The position numbers and the translations under genes were made by a program. This document shows positions 12,204 to 24,258 of a stretch of 64,000 nt of DNA, in pieces. Below the pieces are notes generated by a model. It had not been told where the DNA came from and made no database searches. It worked only from the letters and a program-made list of their open reading frames with translations. Position 1 is the first letter of the stretch. The number at the start of each line of letters is the position of its first letter. Source of the stretch: Bryopsis sp. KO-2023 (taxonomy: Eukaryota; Chlorophyta; Ulvophyceae; Bryopsidales; Bryopsidaceae); assembly GCA_030272585.1 (NCBI GenBank), contig BSYQ01000002.1, positions 434,001 to 498,000 of the forward strand, read 5' to 3'.

Positions 12204-12260
12204 TTCCCCTGATGCTATAGGCCAGTCTGACCTGGCATGTCTTGTAAACATTTTTGGTTT
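12204..12260 (+). repeat. Short hairpin repeat, variant with extended loop
   Basis: The core reads GATGCTATAGGCC then AGTCTGACCTGGCATG, so the loop differs but ATGC/GCAT is kept. Similar loop changes occur near 14110 and 25648. Confidence 0.65.
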
Positions 12261-12999
12261 TTGGAAAGTATTGGAAGGACCATTTCACAGATTTTAAAGA
12301 GAGAGAAAAAACGAAACCAATCCATACTCTTACAGATCAGTTTTTGCAAGTACTTACTCACTTCAAACTTACTTGCTTAATTAAACAAATTGAGCAAATT
12401 GGTTATAAATGAGCCGATCGCAATAACGACAAAGAGAAAAACGATCAAGGCCCTAGCCTCACCCCTGAAAAGAACCATCGTTACGTTTGAGACACACACA
12501 CCAGGTGTGATGGTGCTGTAACGGGCGTAACGGTAACGGTAACGATAATGGTAACGTTACCTCCCCCAAAAAAAACAAAACAAGAAACAGTTGCCCTACC
12601 CACCCCCCACCCCCCCAAAAAAAAGAAACAATAACCCTGTAGCTCCACCCAAAATCTTGAAAGAATTGCGACCACCTCCTGTTCCTTTTCCCTGTTGAAC
12701 CCACCACAACCCAATCTCCCCCCCCCCCCTCCCTCCCAATTAAAAAATCACTTTTCCCTTGAAATAAAAATATAACAGTTTTCATTGGAGGGCAACGAAT
12801 CATGCCCAGAGCCAGTTTTTTTCAACATTTACGGCGACCGGTCGCCAAAATTGCTTTCTTTAATTGTTCTGAGCCTTATTGATGGAAAAAAAAGCATTTC
12901 CTCGAGCGCCGCCAGGGATATCGGCAAAGGCGGCCCTACACTGCAAAAAGGCCAACCAAAAATCAATCAATGATTATATGTTGCCTGGGGAGCCACTCA

Positions 13000-13051
13000 A
13001 AAATATCACAAGACATTCCAGCCCAAAGCCCTATAGCTATAGCATCAGGTG
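13000..13051 (-). repeat. Short hairpin repeat, diverged copy
   Basis: Keeps ATATCACAAGACAT and a duplicated CTATAG before CATCAGG. Confidence 0.5.
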
Positions 13052-13297
13052 AATGCAAACAAGACCCCTCAGCCAGCAAGGTTTATATCACTGACCAAGG
13101 CCGATATGACTTCCCGCCCCCCCAGGGTCTGACATCGGTTACAAGAAGGGCCTCCTTGCTCGTTTCCAATTGTCGTACGACCGATTGGCTGAAGAGAATA
13201 ACAAAAAGGAAAAGAAACGGCGGCGGCTCAGGCACCAGCGTAAGAATCCTGGTGTTGAGCGTCGAATCGATTTAATTCGAACCTACCCCCTGCTCAC

Positions 13298-13770
13298 CAC
13301 GAAATCTTAACTCGCTTTGTTGTTGACAACTAAGGCCGCCATGGGAAGCACCTGTGCCGCCAGCGCCGCCAGGGACACCACCCCCAGCAACACACCCGCC
13401 AGTATCGCACTGACCTGAACAACCAACACCTGAAAACGACACCCCCAATTCAGAACCCCACAAACGCATATCGAATTGGCAGATCGCTGTTCGGGCACCC
13501 ACCGCCTTGGGAAGTGGCGGCGCGGGATCCACGACCAGAATGGCTCGTCTGACCGGGGGAGTAAGACCGGGACCGGGACCGGAACCGGATCCTAATACGA
13601 CAACAAGCAACGCCACACACATCAGCCTGGCCTGCTGCGTTGAGCGACCTGGACAGTAGCAGTAAAGGTCAATCACCACCTTTTCTCCCAACGGAAACCG
13701 CTGTCGTACAGACGCCAAACACGAGGAGGGCCCAAACCACGGTGGCTGCCCCAGTCTTAATAAACGCCAT
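13298..13770 (-). CDS. Secreted Gly/Pro/Cys-rich protein, 5' exons only
   Basis: Exon 1 (13770-13680) opens at an ATG and encodes a convincing signal peptide (MAFIK start, core VVWALLVFGV, then CTTAVS) ending with a one-nucleotide carry at AAAAG|GTGGTG. The best acceptor is TATTAG at 13592, giving exon 2 (13591-13298): SGSGPGPG, a stretch with VDPAPPLP, a central ICQFDMRLWG segment, then a Cys/Gly-rich region of the form C-x2-C-x4-C and a donor GTGAGC with the same one-nucleotide phase. Reading through that donor meets a stop at 13272, so a two-exon gene is also possible. The phase and layout match the 5' exons of the Pro-rich genes at 1-7049 and 32963-40486, but I see no clear sequence homology. 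I did not find the next exon. Function unknown; an extracellular location is inferred. Confidence 0.5.
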
Positions 13771-14082
13771 GGTGTCCTAGGGTGTTTTCTGAGGAAAGAG
13801 GTCGGTGGATGTGGGGTGGCGGCGCGGAGCGGTCGACTGATTTGCCTTTTTGAGGAGTGTGGGCTGGAGGGGCACGAACTGCTTCTAGACAGGTTGCTTG
13901 TTGATTGGAAAGCAAGACAGGTCTGTCAGTTTCGGACGTGAAACTGATTGATTGATTGAATTGATTGCCCCCAGCACCCTCGACGTTTTCGTTTACCCCT
14001 TGATCTTCCAATCATAGTTTCTCACCATGGGGGGGGGGAATCTGTTCAATCAAACCCTGAGTGGAATTCTGTGGTTGGGCAA

Positions 14083-15088
14083 ACAAACCAAAGATACTGC
14101 AAGACATGTCAGGTCAGACTGGGGCCTATATCATACACTCCCACCCAGTGTTTCAGCAGAAAGCGGAGCTCGATCTGAGAAACGGGGCCCCTGAGCAAGA
14201 TGCTGGAAGGTGAGGACTCTCTCCTTTGCTGTGGGTTTTAATTATTGGTCGATTGAACAGGTGATTGGTTGGATTCGTTTTTTTAAGACCACCTATTCTT
14301 GATAAAAACCCCCAGAAAAGCGGGGGGTGTGCTCCTTTCAATTTCAAAAGGGGGCCGTCTTCACCACAGATTAATACATATAAGATCTCCCCCCAACCCC
14401 CCCCAATGCTATCCCTAGATTTGGCCAGCCATATCGGCGAAAACAGTTTCTCGGTTCGAGGTCAGTCTCAGGAGCAGTGATGCATCCAACAGGGTTGACC
14501 TTTTTTTTTTTGGGTGGGGGGGGGGGGGGGGTTAGCCCTTCCCACTCCAGCTGTCACTTTCACACACCCCACTGAAGCTACTCCCAGCACCAAATCGATC
14601 GATCGGTTGGTCAGCAACTCATTCCCCCTCCTCCTTCTCAAACCCCTTCTATAGTTCCAACTATGTACTCCACATCATCAGGTGGCCGACGTAAAGCTTC
14701 TTATTTCCCCCCGCACTCCCCCCTCTTTCCCCAATTTTCCAACCCCAAGCTGTACATCTACTAGGGCTTTTGCACCCCCCCCCCCCCCCCCTCCACACAC
14801 ACAGAGAAACTTCTTCTCGCTCCAGGTTTCCAATTCCAAACCGAGCGGAGGCTGGTTTCATTCGACATGGGAGGGATGGCTGCAACCAACCAGAAAGTTG
14901 GATTGAGACTTCAAACAGGTTTCAGGTGTAGAGCCCCAGTGGCCTTCTCAAGTGTAAACAGATTCCTAGGGGTTTGGGAAGTAACGTAAGTCACACTGGA
15001 CCAACCCTAATTCACGATTGCTGAGCCAACCCCCACTCCAACCAACCAAAAATCCTATGTCAGACATGCCTGGCCAGAGCCTAACAGT
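14083..15088 (-). repeat. About 1-kb inverted repeat, left arm
   Basis: Ends in two directly oriented hairpin-repeat copies (14083-14135 and 15039-15088). Its body matches 24259-25215 in reverse complement at roughly 85-90% by eye, including the stretches with CCTAGGGGTTTGGGAAGTAA and CCAGCCTCCGCTC-like sequence. Homopolymer C/G tracts vary between arms. No coding frame is conserved between the two arms. Confidence 0.75.
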
Positions 15089-17693
15089 CCACCCTGATTT
15101 TTTCTTGCCCCTCCCCCTCCCCCCAAGTTCACCGACGTCGAGGCTCTGCCTGTGAGTCTGACATAGGCATTTGCGAAGTCGGGGCGGTTTTGCCTGCGAG
15201 TCTGACATAGGCATTGATTCAACCTCCCAACTCCACGCATAAGCTGAAGGATGGCCGAGACAATGTAAGCGTTGTTTTCTTTCTTTTTTTTTTCTGCAAC
15301 CCTAGGCTCCGATTTTGAAATGCACGCATGTCACACTGGGAGCAAATCCAACTTCACATAATAGCAGCTTCTGCTTTTTTTACAAAATCAAATAAAAATA
15401 AAAAATACACACCACCAAAACCTAACCTCAACGTCACTCCATGCACAACTCAGTGCATTCTTTTGTTTTTTTTTCACCATTTTATTTTTTTCAGCAAAGG
15501 TCGTCTTGCAGGATTTTAAACTAAAAACCTTTGAAAAAAAAAAATAAAAATAAAAACCCTTTTCAAAGCTTTCGAAGTTTATTTTAACCTATCCTTGCTG
15601 TAAATGCTGCTGCTGATTTTTTTCTTCTCGTAAAAGATGCAAGCAATGGATCCACAGCCTGGGTTTTTTTATTTTTTTAAAGAAATGCTTCTCCTGTTTT
15701 TTTTTTTTTTAAGATATCCTTCTCCTGTTTTTAATTTTCTTTAAAGAAATCCTTCTCCTGTTTTGTTTTTTTAAGACATCCTTCTCCTGTTTTTCAATTT
15801 CCTAAAAAGATATCCTTGTTCTGTTTTTCTTTTTTTTGAAAAGATATCCTTCTCCTGTTTTTCATTTTTTTTTATAAAGAAACCCTTCTCCTGTTTTTCA
15901 TTTTTTTTTATAAAGAAACCCTTCTCCTGTTTTTCTTTTTTTTTTTAAAGAAACCCTTCTCCTGTTTTTCTTTTTTTTTAAAGATATCCTTCTTTGAAAT
16001 TTTTTTAAAAGAAATTCTTCTCCTGTTTTTTTTTGGGTTTTTTTTCAACCCCCCCCCCCCCCCCTTCCCGCATTACCATGCATTATATATTTTAAAAAAA
16101 TTGATAATTGAATAATTTTTGCCACGAAGAAACTACTGCAGTTATTTTTATTTTTTTTGGCCAAGTTATATCTTATATCGACATCTCCAGCTGGAGTGAC
16201 TCTTTTTTTTATCGAATTCGATTCCATCTACTTTTTTTTTTTCCCCCGTATGAATTCATTTAATTAAAAAAAATAAAAAAAATTCCAACATCTTCAAGGA
16301 TATCTAAGTAAAACTGCTGTCAAGTGTTTTTTCCTTGATAAAAAAATACAAAAATTCAGGAAAAAAGGGGAAAAAAAACCCTTGGAAGAGAAAGAGGGGC
16401 TTTTTTTGGGAAAAAAAAAGCCCTATGAAAAAAAATCATGTATCTCTATATGTATGTTTTCAGGGGAAAAAAAAATCCAATCAAAAACTCTTGGAAAATT
16501 CTTGGAACTGTTTAAAAAAAAACAAAAAAAACGCTTCGGTAGAAAACAAAAACGGGAAAAAAAATAGATAATATAAAAAAAACAGCAATTGAACCCCCCC
16601 CCCCCCCCCCAGCTTAATCTGCATTTTGTTTCGCTGCTTTTCAAAAAAGAAAATAAATATATATATGTATATATATATATTATATAAAAATATATATATA
16701 TATATACATCAAGGGAAAGAAAGGGGGGGGAATCTTCTGTAAACTCAACCCTATTGCTCTTTTCTGTGTTTATTTTTCAAACGAAAAAAAAAAAAAGAAA
16801 ACCAGTTAAGTTATCTTGGGAAGGAAGCTGCAGGGAAGCTGCTGAGCAAAACAAGCCCCCCCCCCAGCCCCCCCCCTCAAAAAAAAAAAAGAAAAAAATA
16901 CCAAATTAAATCAATCTTTTTTGTTTTTGCAATTAACCTTTGCCCCCACATTTTCACCCCCCTGAATTGAAAAAAATTTCCGAAAAACGAAATGAAATGC
17001 CCCCCCCCCCAAAAAAAAAAGAAAAAGAGAAAAACTTGCAGGAGGGGGGGGGGGTAAAATACAAAAAAACCTTTTCGTTTCTGTTCAACACAAATTTTCA
17101 CTCCACCCCACCAACACAGTCCCCCCCCAATTCTTTTGAAAAAAAAAACACCAACAGAAACTCACCGAATCTCTCTTTTCTCCAGGGATTCCAGGATTCG
17201 TTCTTCAAGAAACCCGACAGCGACAGCGGTGGTAGGGACGGGATCCGCACTTGGCGGAAAACCGCCAGACCTGCGCGCACACAGAAAACCTATTGGGCCG
17301 ACCTCGTTTCGCATGGAGAGCGCTGAAAAAAAAAACAAAAAAACCTTTTTTCTGAGGGAAGCAGGCAGCGTGGCAAAGAATGCTGGTTATGTGTCGTACA
17401 GTACGACATGTCGTACGACATTTCCGAAGATCAAGGAAGAGCTGCTGGCGCACGATTTGGCCGTTTCGGAAAAGAAAAAAAAATTAAACGCCACGCTGGC
17501 ACCTCCATTGGTGCGTCTTTTTTTTTTTTTCCCTCCCACACAACCCAACCACGCGAAAAGAAAAACAAGAAATCAATCCCCCCCTCCGCGGCAGTTTTGT
17601 TTTTTTTTTTTCCTGCCGGAAAAACCAGCGGTGTCTGTTTTTTCTTTTATCGCTTTTTTTTCCCCACTCCAGAAGCGATAACCGGGTAAAAAG
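15089..17693. other. Intergenic, pyrimidine-rich
   Basis: Holds a duplicated TCTGACATAGGCATT motif near 15155 and 15208, a T-rich minisatellite at 15660-16032, an AT-dinucleotide tract at 16655-16710, and long A, T, C and G runs. A frame at 17187-17326 following TTTCTCCAG could be a terminal exon of an unseen upstream gene (ends VSHGER then stop), but nothing else supports it. Confidence 0.45.
15660..16032. repeat. T-rich minisatellite, 30-35 bp unit
   Basis: About eleven copies of a unit with AAGAAATCCTTCTCCTG followed by a T run of varying length. Non-coding in all frames. Confidence 0.8.
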
Positions 17694-19813
17694 ATGGCGG
17701 GATTCGCAGCGGTTCCGTTGGTGCGGTCGCCGATTGGATTCAGAGTCCAGGGCGCGCGCGGCCACAGCATCCCGTTTCGTACGGGGGGGCGTCGTTTCCA
17801 GCGAACGTTAATGATGGCATCCAATAAGGATTCCTCAGGAGGCAAGCGCCGCTGGTGGCAGCGCATCTTTTCGCCCAGACGTCAAAAGAAAGCGTCCACC
17901 GCCCCACCGAAGATCGAAACGCCACAGTGAGTAGCGGGCAGGAAAAAATGCCAATTTGCGAAACCGCGGATTTGGTAATTTGCCGAACGGGGGCTGGGGC
18001 GCATCCTTTTTGTATGTGTTGGTTTGAGTGTGTGTTTTTTTCCCTTTCTTTTTTACGAGATTGGGGGGGGGGATGCGGTTGAACAATTCTGTGGTAGTGG
18101 TGGTGGGATTTTTTCTTCTCGGGCTGTGGCGTTGCTTTCTCGTTTTTCGTTTCGGGGGGCGAAAAAAGCAAATCTTTTTCTTTTCGAAACAAGAAAAGGG
18201 GATTCGAAAAAGAAAAAGAAACCGCAGCTCGCCCCCTGGAAATATATACATTTTTTTCTTTTTTTTTTCAAGAAGGGGAGGGGGAGAGAAGCGTAACGCA
18301 GCGTAACGCTGACCGTGACGGCACCGCGCAACGCCCCCCTCCCCCAATCCTTTTCTTAGCGCGGAAAATATCGCGCACGGAGCGGTCGTTAAAAAAAACA
18401 CCTGGTTGATCTGTCGTGCGATCTTTGTTAGGTGTCGTACGGTTTTCCACTTTTTCCACTTTGGGCAGCTTCTAAAAACAATAATATATTATTAACTCAA
18501 TATATATATATATATATATTATTATTAACTGCATACCTGTTGCAGACAAAAGTCACATTCAATCAAGGTTACCCCCCCCCCAAAAAAAAGAAAAAAAATG
18601 AAAAAAAGAGTAATAAATAAATATAGAATGATATTGCAGGTGGTTTTGATTTTTTTTTTTGGGAATTTAATTTGCTGGAAACAATTCCCTTTGTGGGGAT
18701 ATGTTTTAGGAGTGAAACAGAAAAAGGGAAAAATAAAAAAAAAAAATGGAAAGATATATATTAAAGCAACTCTGGGATACATACATATGCATATGTATAT
18801 ATACATATATATATGTTTTTTTATTCTATTTTTTGTGTTTTTTTTTTTATTTTTTTGGGGGGGGGCAGGGGCTTCGTATTTATAATATGAATGGATTTTT
18901 TTTATTATCCCTTCATTATTTTTATTTTTTTTTATTATTTATTTTTTTTTGGGGGGGGGGGATTGCACAGAAGAAATTCCCGAAAGAGGGGGCAGGGAGG
19001 GTTGGAAATTAAATTTTTTAGAAAGAGGGGGGGTGGGGTGGATTTCAGAAAAATGGGAGTGCAGGAAATATATATATATATATTTAACATTGTTTTTAAA
19101 GGAAAAAAAACAGTCAGGATCCAGGTATTTTAATTATTAAAAAAACATTGAACAGTTGAGAGAAAAAAAATCCATTCATATTATAAATACAAAGCCCCTG
19201 CCCCCCCCCAAAAAAAATAAATAATAATAAAAAAAAAAAACAATGGAAAAGAGAGTTTTCTTTGTTTTTTTATTTTTTCTGAAAAAACCAAAGATTCTTT
19301 TTCTAAATTGCCTTCCTTTATTATTATTTTTTAAAATTCCTCTTTTTTTTGTGCAACCTCACCCCTGAGTTATTTTAGACGAGTTTTTTTTTGGAATTCG
19401 CTACCTCTTTTTCCCTCAGAGATTTATTCTTACTTTTTTTGTTTTTCTTGCTTTTTTTTTTGCTTTTTTTTCCCCCTCCCTGCTGTACAGGCCACCAACT
19501 CCACCACCATTTATACGGGGGGGTTCGGAATTAACTACTGTTTTTTTTGCTCATAGATTCATTTTTCTTACTTTTTTTTGCTTTTTTTCCCCACCTGCTG
19601 TACAGGCCGCCGACTCCACCACCACCAGTAACTCAACAGCCCCCCCCCACTCCAGTAGCAGAAACCGAGAAGGAGCCGGTGGCGGCCGAAGTCCAAAAAA
19701 CTCCGCCAGCCCCCGAGAAAAAAGAAATTTCACAGCCAGTTGCTCAAAAACAGGGGGGCAGCATCAAGGATGGTGTTTCTGGCATACAAAAACTGCTGAC
19801 CAATAACAGGTGG

Positions 19814-19847
<34 letters not shown>

Positions 19848-22800
19848 TTCAAATTTTATATTTTATATTTATATATTATATTTTATTTCTGCTGAGGGCA
19901 GGGGCAGGGGGGGGGGAGAAAAGAAATAGGTATATATATATATATTTACATCTTGTTTTTTAAGCTGAGTTTTGGCTGATTTTACAATCATATAAAAGTA
20001 TATATATATATATACATACATTCGCTTTTTTTTAGTTTATTTTTTTGAAAAAACATACGGTTACCAGATTTTTTTTCTTTTCTTTTTTGAAATTGAAAGT
20101 GTGTGTTTCGAGGATGGTGTTGCTGGTGTCCAAAAAACTGCTGAGTAATAACTGGTTGAGTATATATATATATATATGTATACAAATATATATACATGTG
20201 TGTGTTTTTTTCAAATTTCGGCTGAGGGGCAGGGGCAGGGGGGGGGAAACAAGAAAAGATATATGTGTATATATATATATATATATATAAAATAGAAATA
20301 CATATATAAATATATATATGTATACAAATATATTTACATGTGTGTGTTTTTTTCAAATGTTGACTAAGGGGCAGGGGCAGGGGGGGGGGAACAAGAAAAG
20401 ATATATGTGTGTATATATATATATATATATTTGAGCTGATTTTTAGCTGAGGGGCAAGGGGGGGGGGGGAAGAAAGAAAAGAATGTTTGTATATATATAC
20501 ATATATTTTTTCGAGCCAGTTTTAAGCTGAGGGAAACGGGGGGAAAAAATGGGTAGGGGGGGAAACAGAGAGAGGGTCGGGTCTTGTTGTTTTTCTTTTT
20601 TTTTTTCCAAAAAATGTTTTGTTTTCTTTTTGCAAAAGGTATCGAGCTGAAAAAAACTTGATTTTCCGTTGTTTTTTTTTTTTGCAAAAGGTATTGGGCC
20701 GAAAAAATTAACGCCGAACAACCTGACTACTTCAAGGAATTGGCAAAAGGTCAAGCGCCTGAGTTCTTTTGGGTCGGCTGTGCTGATGCTAGAGTGCTGG
20801 TAAGTCAGTACCCCAATTTTTCTTTTTCTTTTTCTTTTTTTTCCTTAATTTTTTTAAAATACAGATCCTACCACAGATTTTTATTTTTTTCCTCTGCTTT
20901 TAGGATATGAAATCAATTTTTTTTCTTATTTTAATTTAATACAGATCCTGCCACAGATTTGGGTTTCGGATTTTTTCCTTTTTAATGCAGATTTTGTCAC
21001 GGATTTGGATTCCAGATTTTATTTATTTGTTCATTCTTTCAACCCCTGACCCCCCCCCCCCCCCTTTTTTTTTCAGCAAAAGGGAAAGAATTTTTAAATT
21101 TATTGGCCAGTTTTGTAGTCTTTCGACGCTTTTTTTTCGCCGACTATTTAAAATAAGGTTTGCTGGCGGCTGCAATTCACCTGGTGAACGCATTTACCAG
21201 CCATATTTTTTTAATTTATATATTTTATTATTATTTTTTTTCATATTTTTAATTGGCCTTACATATCTGTAGCCCCCATATGGGTTGAACAATTTCTGAA
21301 TCTATCGAAATGTGGAAAAGCCCCCCCCCCAAAAGAAGGTTTCTGTTTTTTATGCATCAGTCAATACATTTTTCCTTGGACTTGGATCGGAATAATTTTG
21401 AAAAGCAAAAAAAATAATTAATAAATAAATAAATAACAAGGTTTCGTTTTTTGCATTAGTCATTAGGAGGTTCAGCAAGAAACAGGATATATATATATGT
21501 ATTACATAAGCGCCCCCCCCCCTTCCCAACACAATCAAGTGTAACCAAGTTTTGTTTTTTGTTTTCTTTTGTTTTTACTTTTTTTCACCTGAAACAAACT
21601 TAACTGGGTCGATTTTTTCCTTTTCAACAAGCACTATGCGATCTTTCCAATCAACACCTTCCAGGCCAGAATGTTTTTAAAAAGGAAAAAAAAATCCCCC
21701 CCCTCCCCCCCCGGTTCTTGGCTGTGGATTTCCACCTCCCCCTGTTTCCATCAGTTTAACCAGCCAGTTTCTTATTCCCCCCCCCCCCTTTTCTTGATTT
21801 CAATTTTTTTTTCCCTTTTTTCTTCCTTTCCCTTTCCTCTCCCTTTCCTTTTTTTCCTTTTTCCTTTTTTTTTCCTTTTCCTTTCCTTTTTTTCCTTTTT
21901 CCTTTCCTTTTTCGCTTACTGACTGTGTGTGTGGGTGTATGTCTGACCCACCCACCCCCCTTTCTTGATTTCATTTTTTTTCCTTTTTTTCCTTCCCTTT
22001 TTCCCTTACTGAGTGTGTGTGTGTGCATGTATGTCTGACCCACCACCACCCCCCTTTCATTTTTTTTTCCTTTTTTTCCTTATCTTTTTCCCTTGCTGAG
22101 TGTGTGCATGTATGTCTGACCCCCCCACCCCCTTCCTTTTTCTCCTTCTCCCAGACAAACTTTTTCACCGGCACCGGCCCCGGCGACGTTTTCTGCCACA
22201 GAAACGTCGGCAATATCGTCATGCACACCGACATGAATTGCATGAGCGCTCTGGAGTACTCCGTGACTGCCCTGGGGGTGAAACACGTGGTGGTTTGCGG
22301 GCATTACGGCTGCGGAGCCGTCAACGCAGCCCTGACCCTCCCCCAGAAATCGCCCGGAATCGTAAATAGTTGGATTTATCAAATCAGGAGCGTCAGAAAC
22401 TCGTATGCCAAAGAACTCCAGCAGCTGGACGAGAAAGATCGCTGGCCGAAGTGAGTTGGTGGGGGGAAAAAAAATAATAAAAAATTTGAAGCTCCCTAAT
22501 ATTCCAACAAAAATTTGTTTTTTTTTTCTTGGTGGTTTTTCTTTTTTTCTTCCCCCCTCCCCCCCCAAAAAATTAATAATTAATAATAAAGCATGTGCGA
22601 TGGCCTGGCATGTAACCTTTTTGAGTAACCTTTCTGGTCTTTTTTCTTTTTTTGTGTTTTCGCTTGTACCACCCTGAAATGATTGCAAAAAATTTGTTGA
22701 GAAAAACAAAAACATCATACCGAAACCACATATTTGACGGCATGCATTCCCCCATGCTATAGACGCTGGCCTGGCATGTCTTGTAACTTTTTTGGTCGAT

Positions 22801-23433
22801 AATATAGGCGCCAGAACACTTTTTCACTTTTTTGGTCGTGTTGAAACTCAAATCTGTTCAGCGTCCGTATGTCAGTCGGTGGCGTTTTCGAGAAAATGTT
22901 GTGTTTGTGTGTGAGTGTGTGTGTGTGCTGATCATTTTCGAAAAAAAGGTTTTCTCTGATGGTTTTTTTTGGCTGTTTTGGGTTTTTTTTCTTTGGAAAA
23001 TTTCCCCCCGATGGTGCTACAGGCCATATGTCTGACCATGCAGCATGTCTGTCTTACAATTTTTTCTCGGTTGGGTGGTGTTTTTGATCGATTGTGTGTG
23101 TTTCCATTCCATTCCACCAGGCTCTGCGAAGCAAACGCGGTCGAGCAGGCGTTCAACGCTTGCACAGCCCCCATCGTTCAAGCGGCTTGGGCGAAAGGCC
23201 AGGAGCTCCACGTGCATGCAATGATATACGACATTGCCACAGGGCGGCTGAAGCGGCTGGCCGGCCCCATATCCACCATCGAACAGGCGGTCCTCATGGA
23301 GGACGACTACCACGAGAATGGGGGAGGGGAAGATCTCGCTAAAGGGCCGCCAGGCGGTGGAGTGAAGAAAGATCTGCACAAAAAGATCGTGAGGGCACTC
23401 TCGGAGGCCAGCAGCTTCGAGGACCAAAAGTAG
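17694..23433 (+). CDS. Beta-carbonic anhydrase, five exons
   Basis: Zinc enzyme that interconverts CO2 and bicarbonate. Exons: 17694-17926, 19606-19809, 20691-20799, 22155-22450, 23121-23433. All junctions are GT-AG and in phase, giving 384 residues. Residues 1-45 are rich in Arg and hydroxylated residues with no acids, as in organelle-targeting peptides. Residues 79-110 form a Pro-rich linker. The catalytic domain follows: zinc ligands Cys176, His232 and Cys235 (motifs GCADAR and CGHYGCG), the Asp178-Arg180 dyad, and GDVFCHRNVGN. The C-terminal part (KGQELHVHAMIYDIATG) is typical of the bacterial/fungal/algal beta-CA clade. The usual CSDSR motif is here CADAR, with the metal ligand and dyad intact. 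A tail of about 40 residues after GPIST is specific to this protein. Introns contain pyrimidine tracts, decayed copies of neighbouring splice junctions, and sense-oriented hairpin repeats. Function is well supported; the compartment is inferred. Confidence 0.93.
19491..19530 (+). pseudogene. Duplicate of the exon 2 acceptor region in carbonic anhydrase intron 1
   Basis: CTGCTGTACAGGCC followed by a short Thr/Pro-coding stretch matches the true acceptor at 19605/19606 about 110 bp downstream, together with the pyrimidine tract before it. The copy diverges after about 25 exonic bases, so it looks like a non-functional duplicate acceptor. Confidence 0.65.
20108..20165 (+). pseudogene. Decayed copy of the 3' end of carbonic anhydrase exon 2
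   Basis: GAGGATGGTGTTGCTGGTGT through AACTGGTTGAGTATATAT mirrors the end of exon 2 (19765-19830), including the AT-repeat after the donor. The frame is disrupted by a stop in AACTGCTGAG and the donor GGTGGAG has become GGTTGAG. Confidence 0.65.
20150..20520. repeat. Tandem AT/G-rich intronic repeats
   Basis: Units pair an AT-dinucleotide run with a GAGGGGCAGGGGCAGGGGGG block and an ACAAGAAAAG stretch. At least four degenerate copies fill intron 2 of the carbonic anhydrase gene, and a related block lies at 19890-19935. Confidence 0.7.
20630..20665 (+). pseudogene. Decayed copy of the start of carbonic anhydrase exon 3
   Basis: GCAAAAGGTATCGAGCTGAA matches GCAAAAGGTATTGGGCCGAA at the true exon 3 acceptor (20684-20703) 55 bp downstream. 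The Trp codon is lost in the copy. Confidence 0.6.
21900..22135. repeat. Tandem repeat in carbonic anhydrase intron 3
   Basis: Three copies of a unit of about 80 bp with GTATGTCTGACCCACC, a C run and CTTCCCTTTTTCCC. It lies just before the exon 4 acceptor (22154). Confidence 0.7.
22606..23060 (+). repeat. Hairpin-repeat copies in carbonic anhydrase intron 4
   Basis: A near-complete copy at 22747-22800 (CATGCTATAGACGCTGGCC then TGGCATGTCTTGTAAC), a fragment at 22606-22632, and a diverged copy near 23005-23060. All read in the sense direction of the gene. Confidence 0.6.
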
Positions 23434-23547
23434 CTTCACGGCAGCTTCCCGGCAGCTTCTGAAGGTCTTTCGGGTGGGAGATTCCGCCCGCCGACGACTG
23501 TCGAGGGATTTGGGAGATCTTTTTTTTCTCGAACATCTAATGTAGAT

Positions 23548-23620
23548 GGAAGAGCTTCCTGGTAGCTTCCTGGTAGCTTCCTGGTAGCTCCCTGGTAGCT
23601 TCCTGGTAGCTTCCTGGTAG
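23548..23620. repeat. 11-bp tandem repeat
   Basis: About six copies of AGCTTCCTGGT just downstream of the carbonic anhydrase stop. Shorter imperfect copies begin at 23434, within about 20 bp of the stop. Confidence 0.8.
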
Positions 23621-24258
23621 CTTCCGAGGGTTTCAGGGGTTGGAGATTTCGCCTGCCAACGGCTGTCGAGAGGTTTGGGGGGTCGTTTCGAAGAGGGACT
23701 GGTCGACCCCTCCAGCTGGGGGGTGGGTGGGGAAATCGATGTCAGACTGGGAGGGGGGGTTCTGTTTTTGTTGTGGTTTTTCGAGAAGAAGAAGAATGAT
23801 TGTTCATGGGGGGGTGTTTTGAGGGGTTTTAGGGAAGCTTTGTTTTTTTTTCTGGTCGATTGAATTTTTGAAGTGGCGGGGGAAAGAGAGAGGGAGTAGA
23901 AAGAAAGAAAAAAAAGAAAGCAACCCTGCTGATTCTTTGTTGTTGTGTTTTTTTTGTCGAGAGAAGAAAAGAAAGCCGAGGAGCGCCATACTGTGTTGGT
24001 ATAATTTTTGCCATTCTTCTATTTCATGTTTTTGAATTTTTTTGTAGCTGTATGTATTGTAAGCGACTTGGCAGCAGAACGTTTTTTTCTTGTAAGATAT
24101 TGTGGGAAAACATTAAAAATGTCGAAAATTGTGGAAAATTGACATGTGCAAAAAGAGAGTGTTTGAGTGTGGGGGTTTCCTCCCAACTATACTCATTTTT
24201 CCTCTGTTGTTGATTTGATTGGGGGGGGGAGGGGGGAAATTTTCCTTTCCAAATGGAG

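Larger units (their letters stand above)
7050..13297. other. Gene-poor stretch between two minus-strand secreted-protein genes
   Basis: I find no supported protein-coding gene here. Contents: copies of the short hairpin repeat (7866, 8207, 8335, 10059, 10217, 10471, 10774, 10935, 11172, 12204, 13000), a long foldback (8761-9046), tandem repeats (10311-10475 and 11786-11950), and G/C-rich segments near 9060-9900 whose open frames show no recognisable protein. A short ATG frame on the minus strand near 7400 ending at a GTGAGT is too weak to call. Confidence 0.5.
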
